Part shown: piece by piece, positions 17,401-26,052 of the stretch
How the letters are laid out: every line of letters starts with the position of its first letter
Numbering within the stretch: position 1 is the first letter of the stretch
Program-made: the position numbers and the translations under genes
Source: an archaeon
GTDB lineage: Archaea; Asgardarchaeota; Thorarchaeia; Thorarchaeales; Thorarchaeaceae
Direction: 5' to 3'
Assembly (NCBI GenBank): GCA_024276825.1
Contig: JAJRWI010000069.1
Span: 53,459 to 117,458, forward strand
DNA: 64,000 bases
Notes under the pieces: generated by a model
The model's database searches: none
Told to the model about the DNA's origin: nothing
What the model saw: the letters and a program-made list of their open reading frames with translations, nothing else

Positions 17401-18282
17401 ATGGAGATAAAGAAGATCGCAGTTCTTGGTGCAGGCCAGATGGGGAACGGCATTGCTCATGTCTGTGCACAAGCAGGTTATGAAGTCAAGATGAGAGATA
17501 TCGAGCAGCAGTTCCTAGACAAGGGCATGGCCACAATAAAGAAGAATCTTGAGAGAGGTCTCAAGAAGGGAAAGATCACTCAGAATGAGATTGATGCAAT
17601 CCTTGGTAGGATCACACCAGTGCTTGAGCTTGAGGAAGCAGTCAAAGATGCAGACCTTGTAATAGAGGCGATCCCAGAGATTGTTAAGTTAAAGCTCACC
17701 ACTTGGACAGAAGTTGATAGATTGACCCCAGCTCATGCCATACTTGCATCAAACACCTCCAGCATTAGCATAACACAAATGGCAGCAGTGACCCAAAGAC
17801 CTGAGAGATTCATCGGTATGCACTTTTTCAACCCTGTCCCAGTGATGGGCCTTGTAGAGATTATAAAGGGACAGGCAACTGCCGATGAAACTGTCGAAAT
17901 GATCAGGGAGGTCTCACAGAAATTGGGCAAGGAAACTGTTCTAGTGAATGAAGCACCAGGCTTTGCAGTTAATAGGTTGCTTGTTCCCGCAATCAATGAG
18001 GCAATATTTGCAATTCAGGAGGGCGTTGCCACCGTTGAAGACATGGATAAGGCAATAAAGCTTGGACTTAATTGGCCCATGGGACCACTGACACTTGCTG
18101 ACTTTGTTGGGCTTGACACTCTCCTCTACATTAGTGACTACTTCGTTGATGAGTTCAAGGACAGCAAGTATCGAGCACCCGCATTGCTTAGAAAGATGGT
18201 CAGAGCAGGATGGGTTGGCCGCAAGGCTGGCAAGGGCTTTTATGATTATAGTGGAAACACACCGAAGCCACTCAGATTCTAG
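17401..18282 (+). CDS. 3-hydroxyacyl-CoA (3-hydroxybutyryl-CoA) dehydrogenase
   Basis: A 293-residue NAD-dependent enzyme that interconverts 3-hydroxyacyl-CoA and 3-oxoacyl-CoA. N-terminal Rossmann motif GAGQMGNGIA (about residues 9-18), the family signature with catalytic His-Glu in FIGMHFFNPVPVM, and the C-terminal substrate domain (GLNWPMGPLTLADFVGLDT). It is the short monofunctional type without an enoyl-CoA hydratase domain. The ORF opens earlier at 17368, but family alignment and GAGG at 17390-17393 place the start at 17401. Role could be beta-oxidation or reverse beta-oxidation/butyrate-type metabolism; no partner genes are adjacent. Confidence 0.93.
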   Translation: MEIKKIAVLGAGQMGNGIAHVCAQAGYEVKMRDIEQQFLDKGMATIKKNLERGLKKGKITQNEIDAILGRITPVLELEEAVKDADLVIEAIPEIVKLKLTTWTEVDRLTPAHAILASNTSSISITQMAAVTQRPERFIGMHFFNPVPVMGLVEIIKGQATADETVEMIREVSQKLGKETVLVNEAPGFAVNRLLVPAINEAIFAIQEGVATVEDMDKAIKLGLNWPMGPLTLADFVGLDTLLYISDYFVDEFKDSKYRAPALLRKMVRAGWVGRKAGKGFYDYSGNTPKPLRF

Positions 18283-18291
18283 GGTTTCAAT

Positions 18292-18329
18292 TGACCGAGC
18301 ATCTCGCTCAGGTCATCCCCTTCTTTTTT
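18292..18329 (+). terminator. Hairpin-T6 terminator of 3-hydroxyacyl-CoA dehydrogenase
   Basis: TGACCGAGC (18292-18300), loop ATCTC, GCTC-A-GGTCA (18306-18315) with one bulged A, followed by a pyrimidine tract and T6 (18324-18329). It lies ten bases past the stop. Confidence 0.7.
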
Positions 18330-18382
18330 ATATAGCAATTAAATAAATACAGGATGTTGATTCTAATCAGCTGGTGGCCTGC

Positions 18383-19225
18383 ATGAAATACATCGAGTCA
18401 AAATATGTAGGATATGACGGACTCAGGATGTTCATGGCACAATGGATTCCTGACAGTGAACGACCAAGAGCCCTAATAATTGTCATCCATGGACTTGGAA
18501 GTCATGGAGGTGATATGCGTGCAATTGGTGAATACTTTGCAGAGAGAAACTTCGCTGTGTTTGCCCCAGACATGCGAGGATTTGGCCACTATTCAGGATT
18601 GAAAGGTCACATCATGAAGTACGAGGAGTTCATAGAGGATTTACAAAATATTGTCATGCAGGTAAAAGACCAGTTTCCAAATCGAATAACATATCTTTAT
18701 GGCTCATCACTGGGTGGTCTGCATATTATATGGTATGTGGTGACATATCCAGGCGTGGTTGATGGCATTATCCTCTCATGCCCTGCTGTTGCACAGAGTC
18801 TCAAGATTAGCAAGGCGAAATACATAGCGGGGTATATCCTCTCGTTAATGAATGTCAAGAAATACTATGAAAATGATGTAACTTTGGAAGATGCCTGTCG
18901 TGATCCAGAAGTGATTGAACGACAGAAAAGGGACCCGCTACGCTTTGAGAGAGTGACTCCAAGATTTGGAATTGAATGCCTAAAAGCTGTGAGCAAGGGT
19001 TTTCAATTGGGGCCATACATAACATTACCAGTGCTTTATCAACAGGCAGGCGATGACAAACTAGTGCCTCCTGCAAGAAGCAAAGAGTTCTACGAAACAA
19101 TAGCCTCCAAGGACAAGTCATGGATATTATATCCTGGGCTTTATCACGCGCTTCACGATGAACCTGAGAGAGAACAGGTATTCAATGACATACAAAACTG
19201 GTTGGATAAGAGACTTCCAACATGA
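18383..19225 (+). CDS. Alpha/beta hydrolase, monoacylglycerol lipase/lysophospholipase type
   Basis: 280-residue serine hydrolase of the lysophospholipase-like (Hydrolase_4) group. HGLGSHGG provides the oxyanion region, GSSLGG contains the nucleophile serine, Asp lies in QAGDDKLVPP and His in YPGLYHALHDE. It is cytoplasmic, with no signal peptide. GGTGG upstream favours ATG 18383 over the GTG at 18374. The next gene is a close paralog, so the pair arose by tandem duplication. The stop overlaps a possible ATG of the paralog (ATGA), suggesting coupled expression. Substrate unknown, though family members cleave monoacylglycerols or lysophospholipids. Confidence 0.88.
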   Translation: MKYIESKYVGYDGLRMFMAQWIPDSERPRALIIVIHGLGSHGGDMRAIGEYFAERNFAVFAPDMRGFGHYSGLKGHIMKYEEFIEDLQNIVMQVKDQFPNRITYLYGSSLGGLHIIWYVVTYPGVVDGIILSCPAVAQSLKISKAKYIAGYILSLMNVKKYYENDVTLEDACRDPEVIERQKRDPLRFERVTPRFGIECLKAVSKGFQLGPYITLPVLYQQAGDDKLVPPARSKEFYETIASKDKSWILYPGLYHALHDEPEREQVFNDIQNWLDKRLPT

Positions 19226-19287
19226 AAATATGTTTTTTAATCGCCGTGCACATTATTTGGCCGGTAAATTTTATGGAAGAGAGTAAT

Positions 19288-20142
19288 ATGAAGATAAAGG
19301 AGAGTCATTATCAAGGACATGATGGAACACGAATGCTTGTTAGAGCATGGGCTCCAGATGAAGAGTCAAAGGCATCAATTGTTGCTATTCATGGACTTGG
19401 AGCGCATAGTGGGCTGCTATCAAACCTAGGCGAGTTTTTCAGTAGTAAAGGATTCACATTTTATGCACCAGATATGCGAGGATTTGGCACATTTCCAGGC
19501 CGTAAGGGACATGTTGAGAGTTTTGATGAATATATCGAAGACATGAAATTCTTGATTGATGATATCAAGGACAAATCATCAGGAAAGAGGGTGTTTCTAT
19601 TTGGACACTCTCTAGGTGGACTTCATGTCATCCGATATGTTTCTAGTAACCCAGGACAGGTGGATGGCGTAATCCTCATGTGCCCGGGAATATCTGAACG
19701 GTTGAAGGTAAGCAATGCAACTAAGAAGCTTGTGGGCTTTCTCTCAAAATTAAATCTTAAAGTATATTTCAATAATGGACTTGATTTCACTCTTCTTGCT
19801 AAGAATCCCGAGATACCTCAAAGATATCAAGAAGATCCACTTCGGTTTGATAAGGTCACCCCCCGCTTTGCAAGTGAGGGGTTCAAGGCTTCCGCCGAAG
19901 GGGCGAGTTTGGCACCAAGCATAAGAGACCCAGTGCTTGTTATCCAGACGGGTGAAGACAAGATAATAATTCCCGAAAAAACTAAAGAGTTCTTTGACAA
20001 TATTAGTTCACTTGATAAGACCTACAAGTTCTATCCAGACTTGTACCACGAGCCCTTTGAGGATGATGGCGTCGATGAACTGCTAAATGATATTTATGTT
20101 TGGATTGAAGAGAGAATTCAACCTACAGAATTATCTGAATAA
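19288..20142 (+). CDS. Alpha/beta hydrolase, paralog of preceding gene
   Basis: 284 residues from ATG 19288, which aligns with the N-terminus of the upstream paralog (MKIKESHYQGHDGTRM versus MKYIESKYVGYDGLRM) and has GGAAGAG in front. A longer frame opens at 19222 in ATGA overlap, but would add a hydrophobic 22-residue leader absent from the paralog. Triad: GHSLGG serine, Asp in QTGEDKIIIP, His in YPDLYHEPF. The nucleophile-elbow difference (GHSLGG versus GSSLGG) and divergent cap regions suggest different substrates. Confidence 0.88.
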   Translation: MKIKESHYQGHDGTRMLVRAWAPDEESKASIVAIHGLGAHSGLLSNLGEFFSSKGFTFYAPDMRGFGTFPGRKGHVESFDEYIEDMKFLIDDIKDKSSGKRVFLFGHSLGGLHVIRYVSSNPGQVDGVILMCPGISERLKVSNATKKLVGFLSKLNLKVYFNNGLDFTLLAKNPEIPQRYQEDPLRFDKVTPRFASEGFKASAEGASLAPSIRDPVLVIQTGEDKIIIPEKTKEFFDNISSLDKTYKFYPDLYHEPFEDDGVDELLNDIYVWIEERIQPTELSE

Positions 20143-20214
20143 AGAGCTGGCAATATACTATTTAGAAATCATTAAGTTTGAGTTGAACAGCCATCTTGAG
20201 CGAGGTGGTCAGAG

Positions 20215-20910
20215 TTGTCAGAAGAACAGCCAAAAGATGTAGATACTGATGAGCAGGACTTGAACCATCAGACTGATGAGAGAGCTGAAAAGACAGAGGG
20301 TAAAGAGAGGAAAAAATACAGCTTCAATTGTTTGGAAAAAGAATGCGATAATAGAGTATGTTGCACAAGGCCGATTATTAACGTGACTTTTGATGATATT
20401 TCTAGATGGACAACTCAGAAGGTCTTGCCTCACATCTTTCATGCATTAACTTTTCATGTTCCTGAGAAAGATGGAGATCAGTTGAGAATCGAGATGGCAA
20501 AGCAACCATTGAAGAAAGACTCCGAAAAGTCCGCATGCATATTGTATAATGAGGAGAATAATGCATGCAGAATAAGATACTCCAGACCCATCTCATGCAG
20601 AACATTTCCTCTGCAGTACACTGGAAGCAAATTCATTCTATCGGACAAGACCTGTCCCGGAATCGGCAAAGGAGAGGTCACAAAAGAGTCTTTGAAAGAG
20701 GCACGAAACATTGCAGAACAGGAGTTCAAAGAGAGAATCAATACTCAGACTGCATTGCCTGGGGTCTATTCGGTATTTACTACACACATGCTGACACAGT
20801 CGATGAGGGCAATGGAGGGCCTGTCAGAGGAGGACAAGAAACGGCTGCAGGAGATCCTATCTAAGGGCAAGGGACAGCATGAGAAGACTGATAAAGAGAG
20901 TTCAGAATAA
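20215..20910 (+). CDS. YkgJ-family cysteine-cluster protein
   Basis: 231 residues with two cysteine groups, CLEKECDNRVCC and CRIRYSRPISCRTFP, the signature of the YkgJ/UPF0153 metal-cluster family (zinc or iron proposed). The function of the family is not established. The first 35 residues and the last 25 are charged and low-complexity. TTG at 20215 is the start, with GAGGTGG six bases upstream and no ATG that keeps the domain intact. Its 3' end faces the M24 peptidase gene eight bases away. Confidence 0.8.
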   Translation: MSEEQPKDVDTDEQDLNHQTDERAEKTEGKERKKYSFNCLEKECDNRVCCTRPIINVTFDDISRWTTQKVLPHIFHALTFHVPEKDGDQLRIEMAKQPLKKDSEKSACILYNEENNACRIRYSRPISCRTFPLQYTGSKFILSDKTCPGIGKGEVTKESLKEARNIAEQEFKERINTQTALPGVYSVFTTHMLTQSMRAMEGLSEEDKKRLQEILSKGKGQHEKTDKESSE

Positions 20911-20917
20911 GAACACT

Positions 20918-22030
20918 CTAGAGCTCGATACGAACAAGGTCCTTGTCCATGAAAGTGATGAGTTCACAACCATCATCAGTAACGCATACAAGATCTTCAA
21001 TCCTCACTCCAAACAGACCTTCAAGATATATCCCTGGCTCTATACTATGCGTCATTCCAGATCCAAGTTCCATTGGATTGCCTCTGACCAAATATGGAGG
21101 CTCATGCACCTCTATCCCTATTCCATGTCCCAATCGATGAGTGAATTGTTCTGCATATCCAGCCTTCTCTATAACAAGTCGGGCAATGCCATCAGCGCGG
21201 CCACATGTTAGGCCTGGTGCGATTGCTTCTATTGCGGTTTCTTGAGCTCTTAGTACAATTTCATAGACCTCAAGTTGGTCCTCACTAGGATCACCGACAA
21301 CTCCCACTCGTGTCATATCAGTGTTATAGCCACCGAGGGAGCAACCACAGTCAAATAAGACAAGGTCACCCTGCTTCAGTGCCCTTTTTCCAGATGAAAT
21401 ATGAGGAAGTGCACTGTTCTCTCCAAATTGAACTGCAGCAAATGTTGGTGTTGCTCCCAGTTTTACTATTTCCCGCTGGATGACCTGCATCAGCTCAAGT
21501 TCGCTAATACCCACATGGGCCTCTTTGAATGCGATATCAAACACTTTGGCAATAATCTCACCAGCCCTCTTCATAAGCGATACTTCTTCAGGACTCTTAC
21601 GCAATCGCATTGATTCAATCAGGGGTGTTATTGATGACACCTTCTTGAATTGGCCAAGTGACCTCTTCAATGACCAGTATATTCCAAGAGGGAGTGTATT
21701 ATCCAGCATTATCGAGCTCTCACTCTTTTCATCAAACCCAAGATGATCCGCAAGTGCCCTGTATGGATCCTCATCCTCTTCCCATGGAATGAAGTCGTCA
21801 ACCCAAGTTCTACTGGCAAGGTGTGAAATCTCAAAGGCAGGAGAGAGGATTGAAGGGTTTCCATTCCTAGGGATCACAAGAGCCATCACACGCTCCCTCA
21901 TCTCAACACTCAGTCCAGTAAGATAGAGAAAAGTAGGTGAGGGGGTGATAATTGCAAAGTCTATGTTTTTCTCATTAATAAACTGATGGACTGTTTCCAT
22001 TCGTCGTCTGAACACATTCTCGTCGAGCAT
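20918..22030 (-). CDS. M24-family metallopeptidase (Xaa-Pro dipeptidase/aminopeptidase-like)
   Basis: 370 residues: an N-terminal creatinase-like domain (about 1-130) and the C-terminal pita-bread catalytic domain. The metal ligands are visible as Asp in LFDCGC, Asp in YNTDMTR, His in RLGHGIGIEVHE, Glu in SIEPGIY and Glu in VRIEDL. Such enzymes cleave X-Pro bonds using two metal ions in the cytoplasm. The ORF extends upstream to 22129, but the leading 33 residues are hydrophobic and unlike the family, so MLDENVF at 22030 is chosen. Divergent from the MFS gene, sharing a 100-base promoter region. Confidence 0.9.
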   Translation of the reverse strand: MLDENVFRRRMETVHQFINEKNIDFAIITPSPTFLYLTGLSVEMRERVMALVIPRNGNPSILSPAFEISHLASRTWVDDFIPWEEDEDPYRALADHLGFDEKSESSIMLDNTLPLGIYWSLKRSLGQFKKVSSITPLIESMRLRKSPEEVSLMKRAGEIIAKVFDIAFKEAHVGISELELMQVIQREIVKLGATPTFAAVQFGENSALPHISSGKRALKQGDLVLFDCGCSLGGYNTDMTRVGVVGDPSEDQLEVYEIVLRAQETAIEAIAPGLTCGRADGIARLVIEKAGYAEQFTHRLGHGIGIEVHEPPYLVRGNPMELGSGMTHSIEPGIYLEGLFGVRIEDLVCVTDDGCELITFMDKDLVRIEL

Positions 22031-22129
22031 AGCCCAGCTCTCACAACCGCACTCAATATTGTTCCACTTTTTAATAACAATAGCGGTTGAGAACTTTGTC
22101 GTGATAATCACAGTTAATAATACTATCAA

Positions 22130-23467
22130 ATGTCGCTTATTGAGGAAAGCTGGACAATGACCATGGACGCCAATGACAACTCTTTTCAGAAACTTCCCAG
22201 AAGCGTCTATATTGTTGGTGCATTGTCGAAATTCGCGGAGGGCTTGTATCGACCATTTTTGCAGACATATATGATAGACATAGGTGCCACATATACCGAG
22301 CTTGGTGCATTCAGAAGTGTTGGCAATATTGCTCCGACAATCTTACAGCCCGCTTGGGGTGCGAAATCCGATCAGATAGGAAGACGACAGCCATTTGTAG
22401 CATTTGGAACATTCTCTGGGTTTTTGATGGTGTTCATGTTTCTGTGGGCACAGACACCCATTCATATGATAGTACTCTATGCGATTCAGTCAGTCCTTCT
22501 TAGTATACAGATTCCCACTTGGCAGTCTTTGATTGGTTCTCTGATGGGGGAAGAAAATCGTAGGGATGAACTGGGAAAGCTCGGAATAGTCACTAGTATA
22601 ACCTCACTTGTTGCCACTATAATTACAGGGTTTATTGCTACGGTTGGCTATCTCATAATGCCACCAGTTGATCCAATCCGCGCAGAGTACTACACTCCAT
22701 TCTATCTCACTGCAGTTATTGGGATTATCGCATCCATCATTTCATTTGCAATCAATGAGAAGAAGCCCAAGAAGATAAAGAAAAGGGAATTTCCACCACT
22801 GAGAAGGATTCTATCGAAACCGGGCGATTTTAGAAAACTCTGTGGAATAACCATATTCTTCTCTTTTGGTATGTCCATGGCATGGCCATTCTTTGCAGTG
22901 ATTCAGAGAAGAGTTCTTGAGTTCTCATTACTAGAGATAGCAATCGTGTCTGCCTTGATGACCACTATATCTGCAATTTTCTCAATGCCATTTGGCAGAT
23001 TGAGCGATAAGGTAGGGCGAAAACCCCTTATCATGTTTGGGCGGTTCTTGTTGTTCATAGTGGCATTGCTTTATGCATTAGCAGTCCCAAGTACTTGGTA
23101 TTTTGTATATATTGCGAATATTATAGCTGGTATCTCCATCGCCTCTTCAATGAATGCCATTCAGGCCTACATTTATGATGTTGCTCCTGAAGAAGAGAGA
23201 GGATCATATCTTGCTGTGTTCAACACATTCACGGGAATTGTATTCTTGTTGGGTTCACTCATTAGTGGCATCATTGGAGATATGCTAGAGCCATTTGTCG
23301 GATGGCATCTTGCAGCTGCATTCATGCTACTTGCCAGTTCGGTCATTAGATTTGTGGGTTCATTCTTCTATTTATTCTTGGATGAGCCCCGAGAGTACAA
23401 ATCAACTGTAAAGAGAGAACTTGCATCAATCATCAACCGAAGGCGATTTGGTGCAGATTCAATGTGA
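22130..23467 (+). CDS. Major facilitator superfamily transporter
   Basis: About 445 residues with twelve predicted TM helices. Motif A is present twice, as WGAKSDQIGRRQP after TM2 and FGRLSDKVGRKP after TM8, typical of the drug/sugar-porter type MFS. The start is either ATG 22130, close to a TTAATAATA element and possibly leaderless, or ATG 22157 with a distant GAGGA. Substrate unknown. It is unrelated in detail to the MFS gene at 15549 and is followed by the PadR/HAAS unit. Confidence 0.88.
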   Translation: MSLIEESWTMTMDANDNSFQKLPRSVYIVGALSKFAEGLYRPFLQTYMIDIGATYTELGAFRSVGNIAPTILQPAWGAKSDQIGRRQPFVAFGTFSGFLMVFMFLWAQTPIHMIVLYAIQSVLLSIQIPTWQSLIGSLMGEENRRDELGKLGIVTSITSLVATIITGFIATVGYLIMPPVDPIRAEYYTPFYLTAVIGIIASIISFAINEKKPKKIKKREFPPLRRILSKPGDFRKLCGITIFFSFGMSMAWPFFAVIQRRVLEFSLLEIAIVSALMTTISAIFSMPFGRLSDKVGRKPLIMFGRFLLFIVALLYALAVPSTWYFVYIANIIAGISIASSMNAIQAYIYDVAPEEERGSYLAVFNTFTGIVFLLGSLISGIIGDMLEPFVGWHLAAAFMLLASSVIRFVGSFFYLFLDEPREYKSTVKRELASIINRRRFGADSM

Positions 23468-23524
23468 ATGAGAAATTAATTGGCCAGTGATGACTTCGTG
23501 CATCCCATAATATTTAACGACCGG

Positions 23525-23551
23525 AACTATCAGACTTGACAGCGGATAGTT
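23525..23551. promoter_or_regulatory. Inverted repeat at the PadR promoter
   Basis: AACTATC (23525-23531) and GATAGTT (23545-23551) form a seven-base perfect dyad with a 13-base spacer. An AATATTTAA element at about 23507-23515 would place transcription start inside the dyad. The GAGG Shine-Dalgarno of the PadR gene follows directly. Position is ideal for autoregulation by PadR, though the half-sites do not match the ATGT/ACAT sites of studied PadR proteins. Confidence 0.45.
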
Positions 23552-23563
23552 GAGGACTGCAAT

Positions 23564-23914
23564 TTGAAAAAGACCACAAGCTTCGAAGAAAGCTGGAAAA
23601 TTGAGATGCGTCGAGGCATCCTTCAATATGCGGTTCTTGCTATTGTTAAAAAGCATAAAGAGGGTGTACATGGATATAAAATCGCCAAAGATCTTGAAGA
23701 ACGAACAAGAGGATTACTGAAAATAAAGGAGGGAACACTTTACCCAATACTTCATAGACTACAAAAGGAGAGACTTCTGGATGTTTCTAGAATGGAAAAA
23801 TCTGAGGCAGGTCCCAAGAGAAAGGTCTATGTCTTGACATCCAAGGGAGACCGAGTTCTTAGAGCCCTTGCTGCAATCCTTCGCGAATACTTGACTAGAT
23901 TGGAGGAATTATAA
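23564..23914 (+). CDS. PadR-family transcriptional regulator
   Basis: 116 residues: a winged helix-turn-helix (HGYKIAKDLEER, then the wing with EGTLYPILHRLQKERLL, the classic PadR signature) and a short C-terminal dimerisation helix (type PadR-s1). The TTG start at 23564 has GAGG eight bases upstream. One base separates it from the HAAS-domain gene, a pairing common for PadR regulators that sense cell-envelope or drug stress. Probably regulates its own operon through the adjacent dyad. Confidence 0.9.
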   Translation: MKKTTSFEESWKIEMRRGILQYAVLAIVKKHKEGVHGYKIAKDLEERTRGLLKIKEGTLYPILHRLQKERLLDVSRMEKSEAGPKRKVYVLTSKGDRVLRALAAILREYLTRLEEL

Positions 23915-23915
23915 A

Positions 23916-24392
23916 GTGATTGACTCAGAAATTGAAGAAGTGATTGAGAGTTATCTAAAGAGCCTCAAAAGCAAACTGCCTGACAGCTTTGAGGCAGAAG
24001 ACCTCATTGAGGATTTGAGAGCACATATAATCGAGTCATTCAATGATAAGAGGGAACAATTCCCTCAATATACCGACTCACAGATAATGCAGAGGGTCCT
24101 TGATGAACTCGGTGAGCCTGAAGACATTGCTCAGGAATATGGAATTGAACTGGGTGAAGAAGAGCCACTCGAGATGCGAAGGAGTAAGGGAATCCGAGTG
24201 CTGGCACGATTGTTCATTGCAATTATTGTCACTGTGATCTGTTCATGGATCGTGTCTGTAATGACTGAAGGTAGGGTGGATTTCTGGCTGTCATTAGTGG
24301 TTCTGATGGTATTTGCAATAGCTGAATGGTTTGTGAGGGCATGGCAGGCAGGGGAGAGTTCACCATTTGATATTCTCAGAAGCAAGGATTAA
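23916..24392 (+). CDS. HAAS-domain membrane protein
   Basis: 158 residues. The N-terminal 75 residues match the HAAS (DUF1700-like) domain: IEEVIESYLKSLKSKLP, then LIEDLRAHI and VLDELGEPEDIAQEYG. Two TM helices follow (about 92-112 and 117-136). HAAS proteins usually accompany PadR regulators and are thought to act as regulatory or sensory membrane partners; mechanism unproven. GTG start right after the PadR stop, so certainly co-transcribed. Confidence 0.8.
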   Translation: MIDSEIEEVIESYLKSLKSKLPDSFEAEDLIEDLRAHIIESFNDKREQFPQYTDSQIMQRVLDELGEPEDIAQEYGIELGEEEPLEMRRSKGIRVLARLFIAIIVTVICSWIVSVMTEGRVDFWLSLVVLMVFAIAEWFVRAWQAGESSPFDILRSKD

Positions 24393-24424
24393 TCATATAT
24401 TGGATGAGCATCAGAGGAATATCT

Positions 24425-24994
24425 ATGAAAATCAGCACAGTGTATTTTGAAGAAGCATCATCTGAGCATACCGATAGAGTGATTCAATGCGTGAGTGATT
24501 TTCTAAAGAACAACCCGCAGGTCAGAAAGATAGTTGTAGCAACAACAGGAGGAGAAACGGGTCTCAAAGTGGCCAAGGCATTTTCGGACAGAGAAGTCAT
24601 TGTTGTAACTCATCAGATTGGTTTCATGGCTCCAGATTATGATGAACTTAGTCCCGAAAAGAGAGAAGAGATCATAAGCGCAGGCGGAAAAGTACTCACA
24701 GCTACTCATGCATTTGCTGGAGTCGGAAGGAGCATGAGAAAGATGTTTGATACATGGACTGTGCCTGAGATATTTTCAATTGCCTATCGTACATTCGGGC
24801 AGGGTACCAAAGTGTGTGCAGAGATTGCTCTTATGGCCGCTGATTCAGGTCTTGTTTCAGTCAATGAAGAGGTAGTTTGCATCGGTGGAACTGGAAGGGG
24901 AGCAGACACTGCTTGGCTGGTAAGACCAGCACATACTAGTAGTTTTCCAGAGTTGCGAATGAAGGGTTGCATATGCAAACCACTCGAGTTCTAA
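24425..24994 (+). CDS. Stand-alone pyruvate kinase C-terminal-like (PK_C) domain protein
   Basis: 189 residues resembling the pyruvate kinase alpha/beta C-terminal domain alone: IVVATTGGETGLKVAK, then REVIVVTHQ and VVCIGGTGRGADTAW, the last like a phosphate-binding loop. No catalytic barrel domain is present, so it is not a pyruvate kinase. Solo PK_C proteins occur in archaea and bacteria; their role is unknown, perhaps allosteric effector or nucleotide sensing. ATG 24425 is preferred because GAGG lies eight bases upstream. Its stop overlaps the dnaJ stop tail-to-tail. Confidence 0.75.
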   Translation: MKISTVYFEEASSEHTDRVIQCVSDFLKNNPQVRKIVVATTGGETGLKVAKAFSDREVIVVTHQIGFMAPDYDELSPEKREEIISAGGKVLTATHAFAGVGRSMRKMFDTWTVPEIFSIAYRTFGQGTKVCAEIALMAADSGLVSVNEEVVCIGGTGRGADTAWLVRPAHTSSFPELRMKGCICKPLEF

Positions 24995-26031
24995 TCGAAT
25001 AACTCATCAAACTTTTCCAGGTATTTCTTCTGTTCTTTATTCAGCTTCTTGGGAATCTTAATCTTCACTCTGACCAGCTGATCACCCTGCCGACCATCAT
25101 TGGTGTGAACCCCCTTTCCCCGCATTCTAAACAGTGTATTACCCTCAGTGCCCGGCTTGACATGAATCTCACTCTTGCCCCACATTGTTGGCACCTCAAC
25201 TTTTCCGCCAAGCACTGCGACTGAAAATGGAATCTCCATCTCCATATAAACATGAAGACCTCTTCTAATGAAAAGATCGTGTGGTTTGACTCTGAATGTC
25301 ACAAACATTCTTCCTGGTGGACCACCACGAGGGCCGAAGTGTCCCGATCCCCGTATGACTTGAGTGATTCCATCTTCAACGCCCGGAGGAATCTTTACTG
25401 TGGTATCTATGCGTTTCTTTACAAGTCCTGTACCACGGCATGCAGAACAGGGGGTGTCAACGATCTCACCCATTCCTCGACATGTTGGGCACGATCGGTT
25501 TCCAAATAGTCCAAAACCATATCGAGGATCAATCCCACGCCCTCTGCATGTAGGACATGTTCTTGGCGAAGATCCCGATTTGGCGCCTGTGCCATTACAT
25601 TCCTCACATGGGACCATACGATTAAATACAATGTCCTTTTCGCACCCAAAGAATGCCTCATCAAAGGTGAGGGTAATCTCAAGCTGGAGGTCATCTCCAG
25701 TGCGACTTCTGCGTCTAGAACGTCCACCAAAGAAACCACTGAGTATCTCTTCGAGGTCTTCGAAGCCAGAGCCAAATGAAAAGCTCCAGCCTTCCATCCC
25801 AGCTCCGGGACCATCAGGAGTTCCGTAGCGATCATAATTGGCTCGTTTTTGGGGATCACTCAGAATTTCATAGGCCTCATTGATCTTCTTAAGCATCTCC
25901 TCTGCATGCTTATCACCCGGATTACGATCAGGGTGGTACTTCTTGGCTAATCGTCGATAGGCCCGTTTAATCTCCTCATCAGAGGCAGTTCTACTCACAC
26001 CTAGTCGCTCATAAAGATCATCTTCGGCCAA
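24991..26031 (-). CDS. dnaJ: Chaperone DnaJ (Hsp40, type I)
   Basis: 346 residues with full class I layout: J domain with HPD (KKYHPDRNPGD), Gly/Phe region, four CxxCxGxG zinc motifs (CEECNGTG, CPTCRGRG, CPTCRGMG, CSACRGTG) and C-terminal substrate domains. It stimulates DnaK ATPase and delivers unfolded clients. TTG start at 26031 behind GGTGG. Last gene of grpE-dnaK-dnaJ, 21 bases after dnaK. Confidence 0.96.
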   Translation of the reverse strand: MAEDDLYERLGVSRTASDEEIKRAYRRLAKKYHPDRNPGDKHAEEMLKKINEAYEILSDPQKRANYDRYGTPDGPGAGMEGWSFSFGSGFEDLEEILSGFFGGRSRRRSRTGDDLQLEITLTFDEAFFGCEKDIVFNRMVPCEECNGTGAKSGSSPRTCPTCRGRGIDPRYGFGLFGNRSCPTCRGMGEIVDTPCSACRGTGLVKKRIDTTVKIPPGVEDGITQVIRGSGHFGPRGGPPGRMFVTFRVKPHDLFIRRGLHVYMEMEIPFSVAVLGGKVEVPTMWGKSEIHVKPGTEGNTLFRMRGKGVHTNDGRQGDQLVRVKIKIPKKLNKEQKKYLEKFDELFD

Positions 26032-26052
26032 GAACCACCACCCCCAACTCGA

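Noticed and set aside
25364..25859. Frames of 154 (plus) and 146 (minus) codons overlapping dnaJ
   Set aside because: Shadows of the zinc-finger and Gly/Phe region of DnaJ, which has unmistakable motifs.
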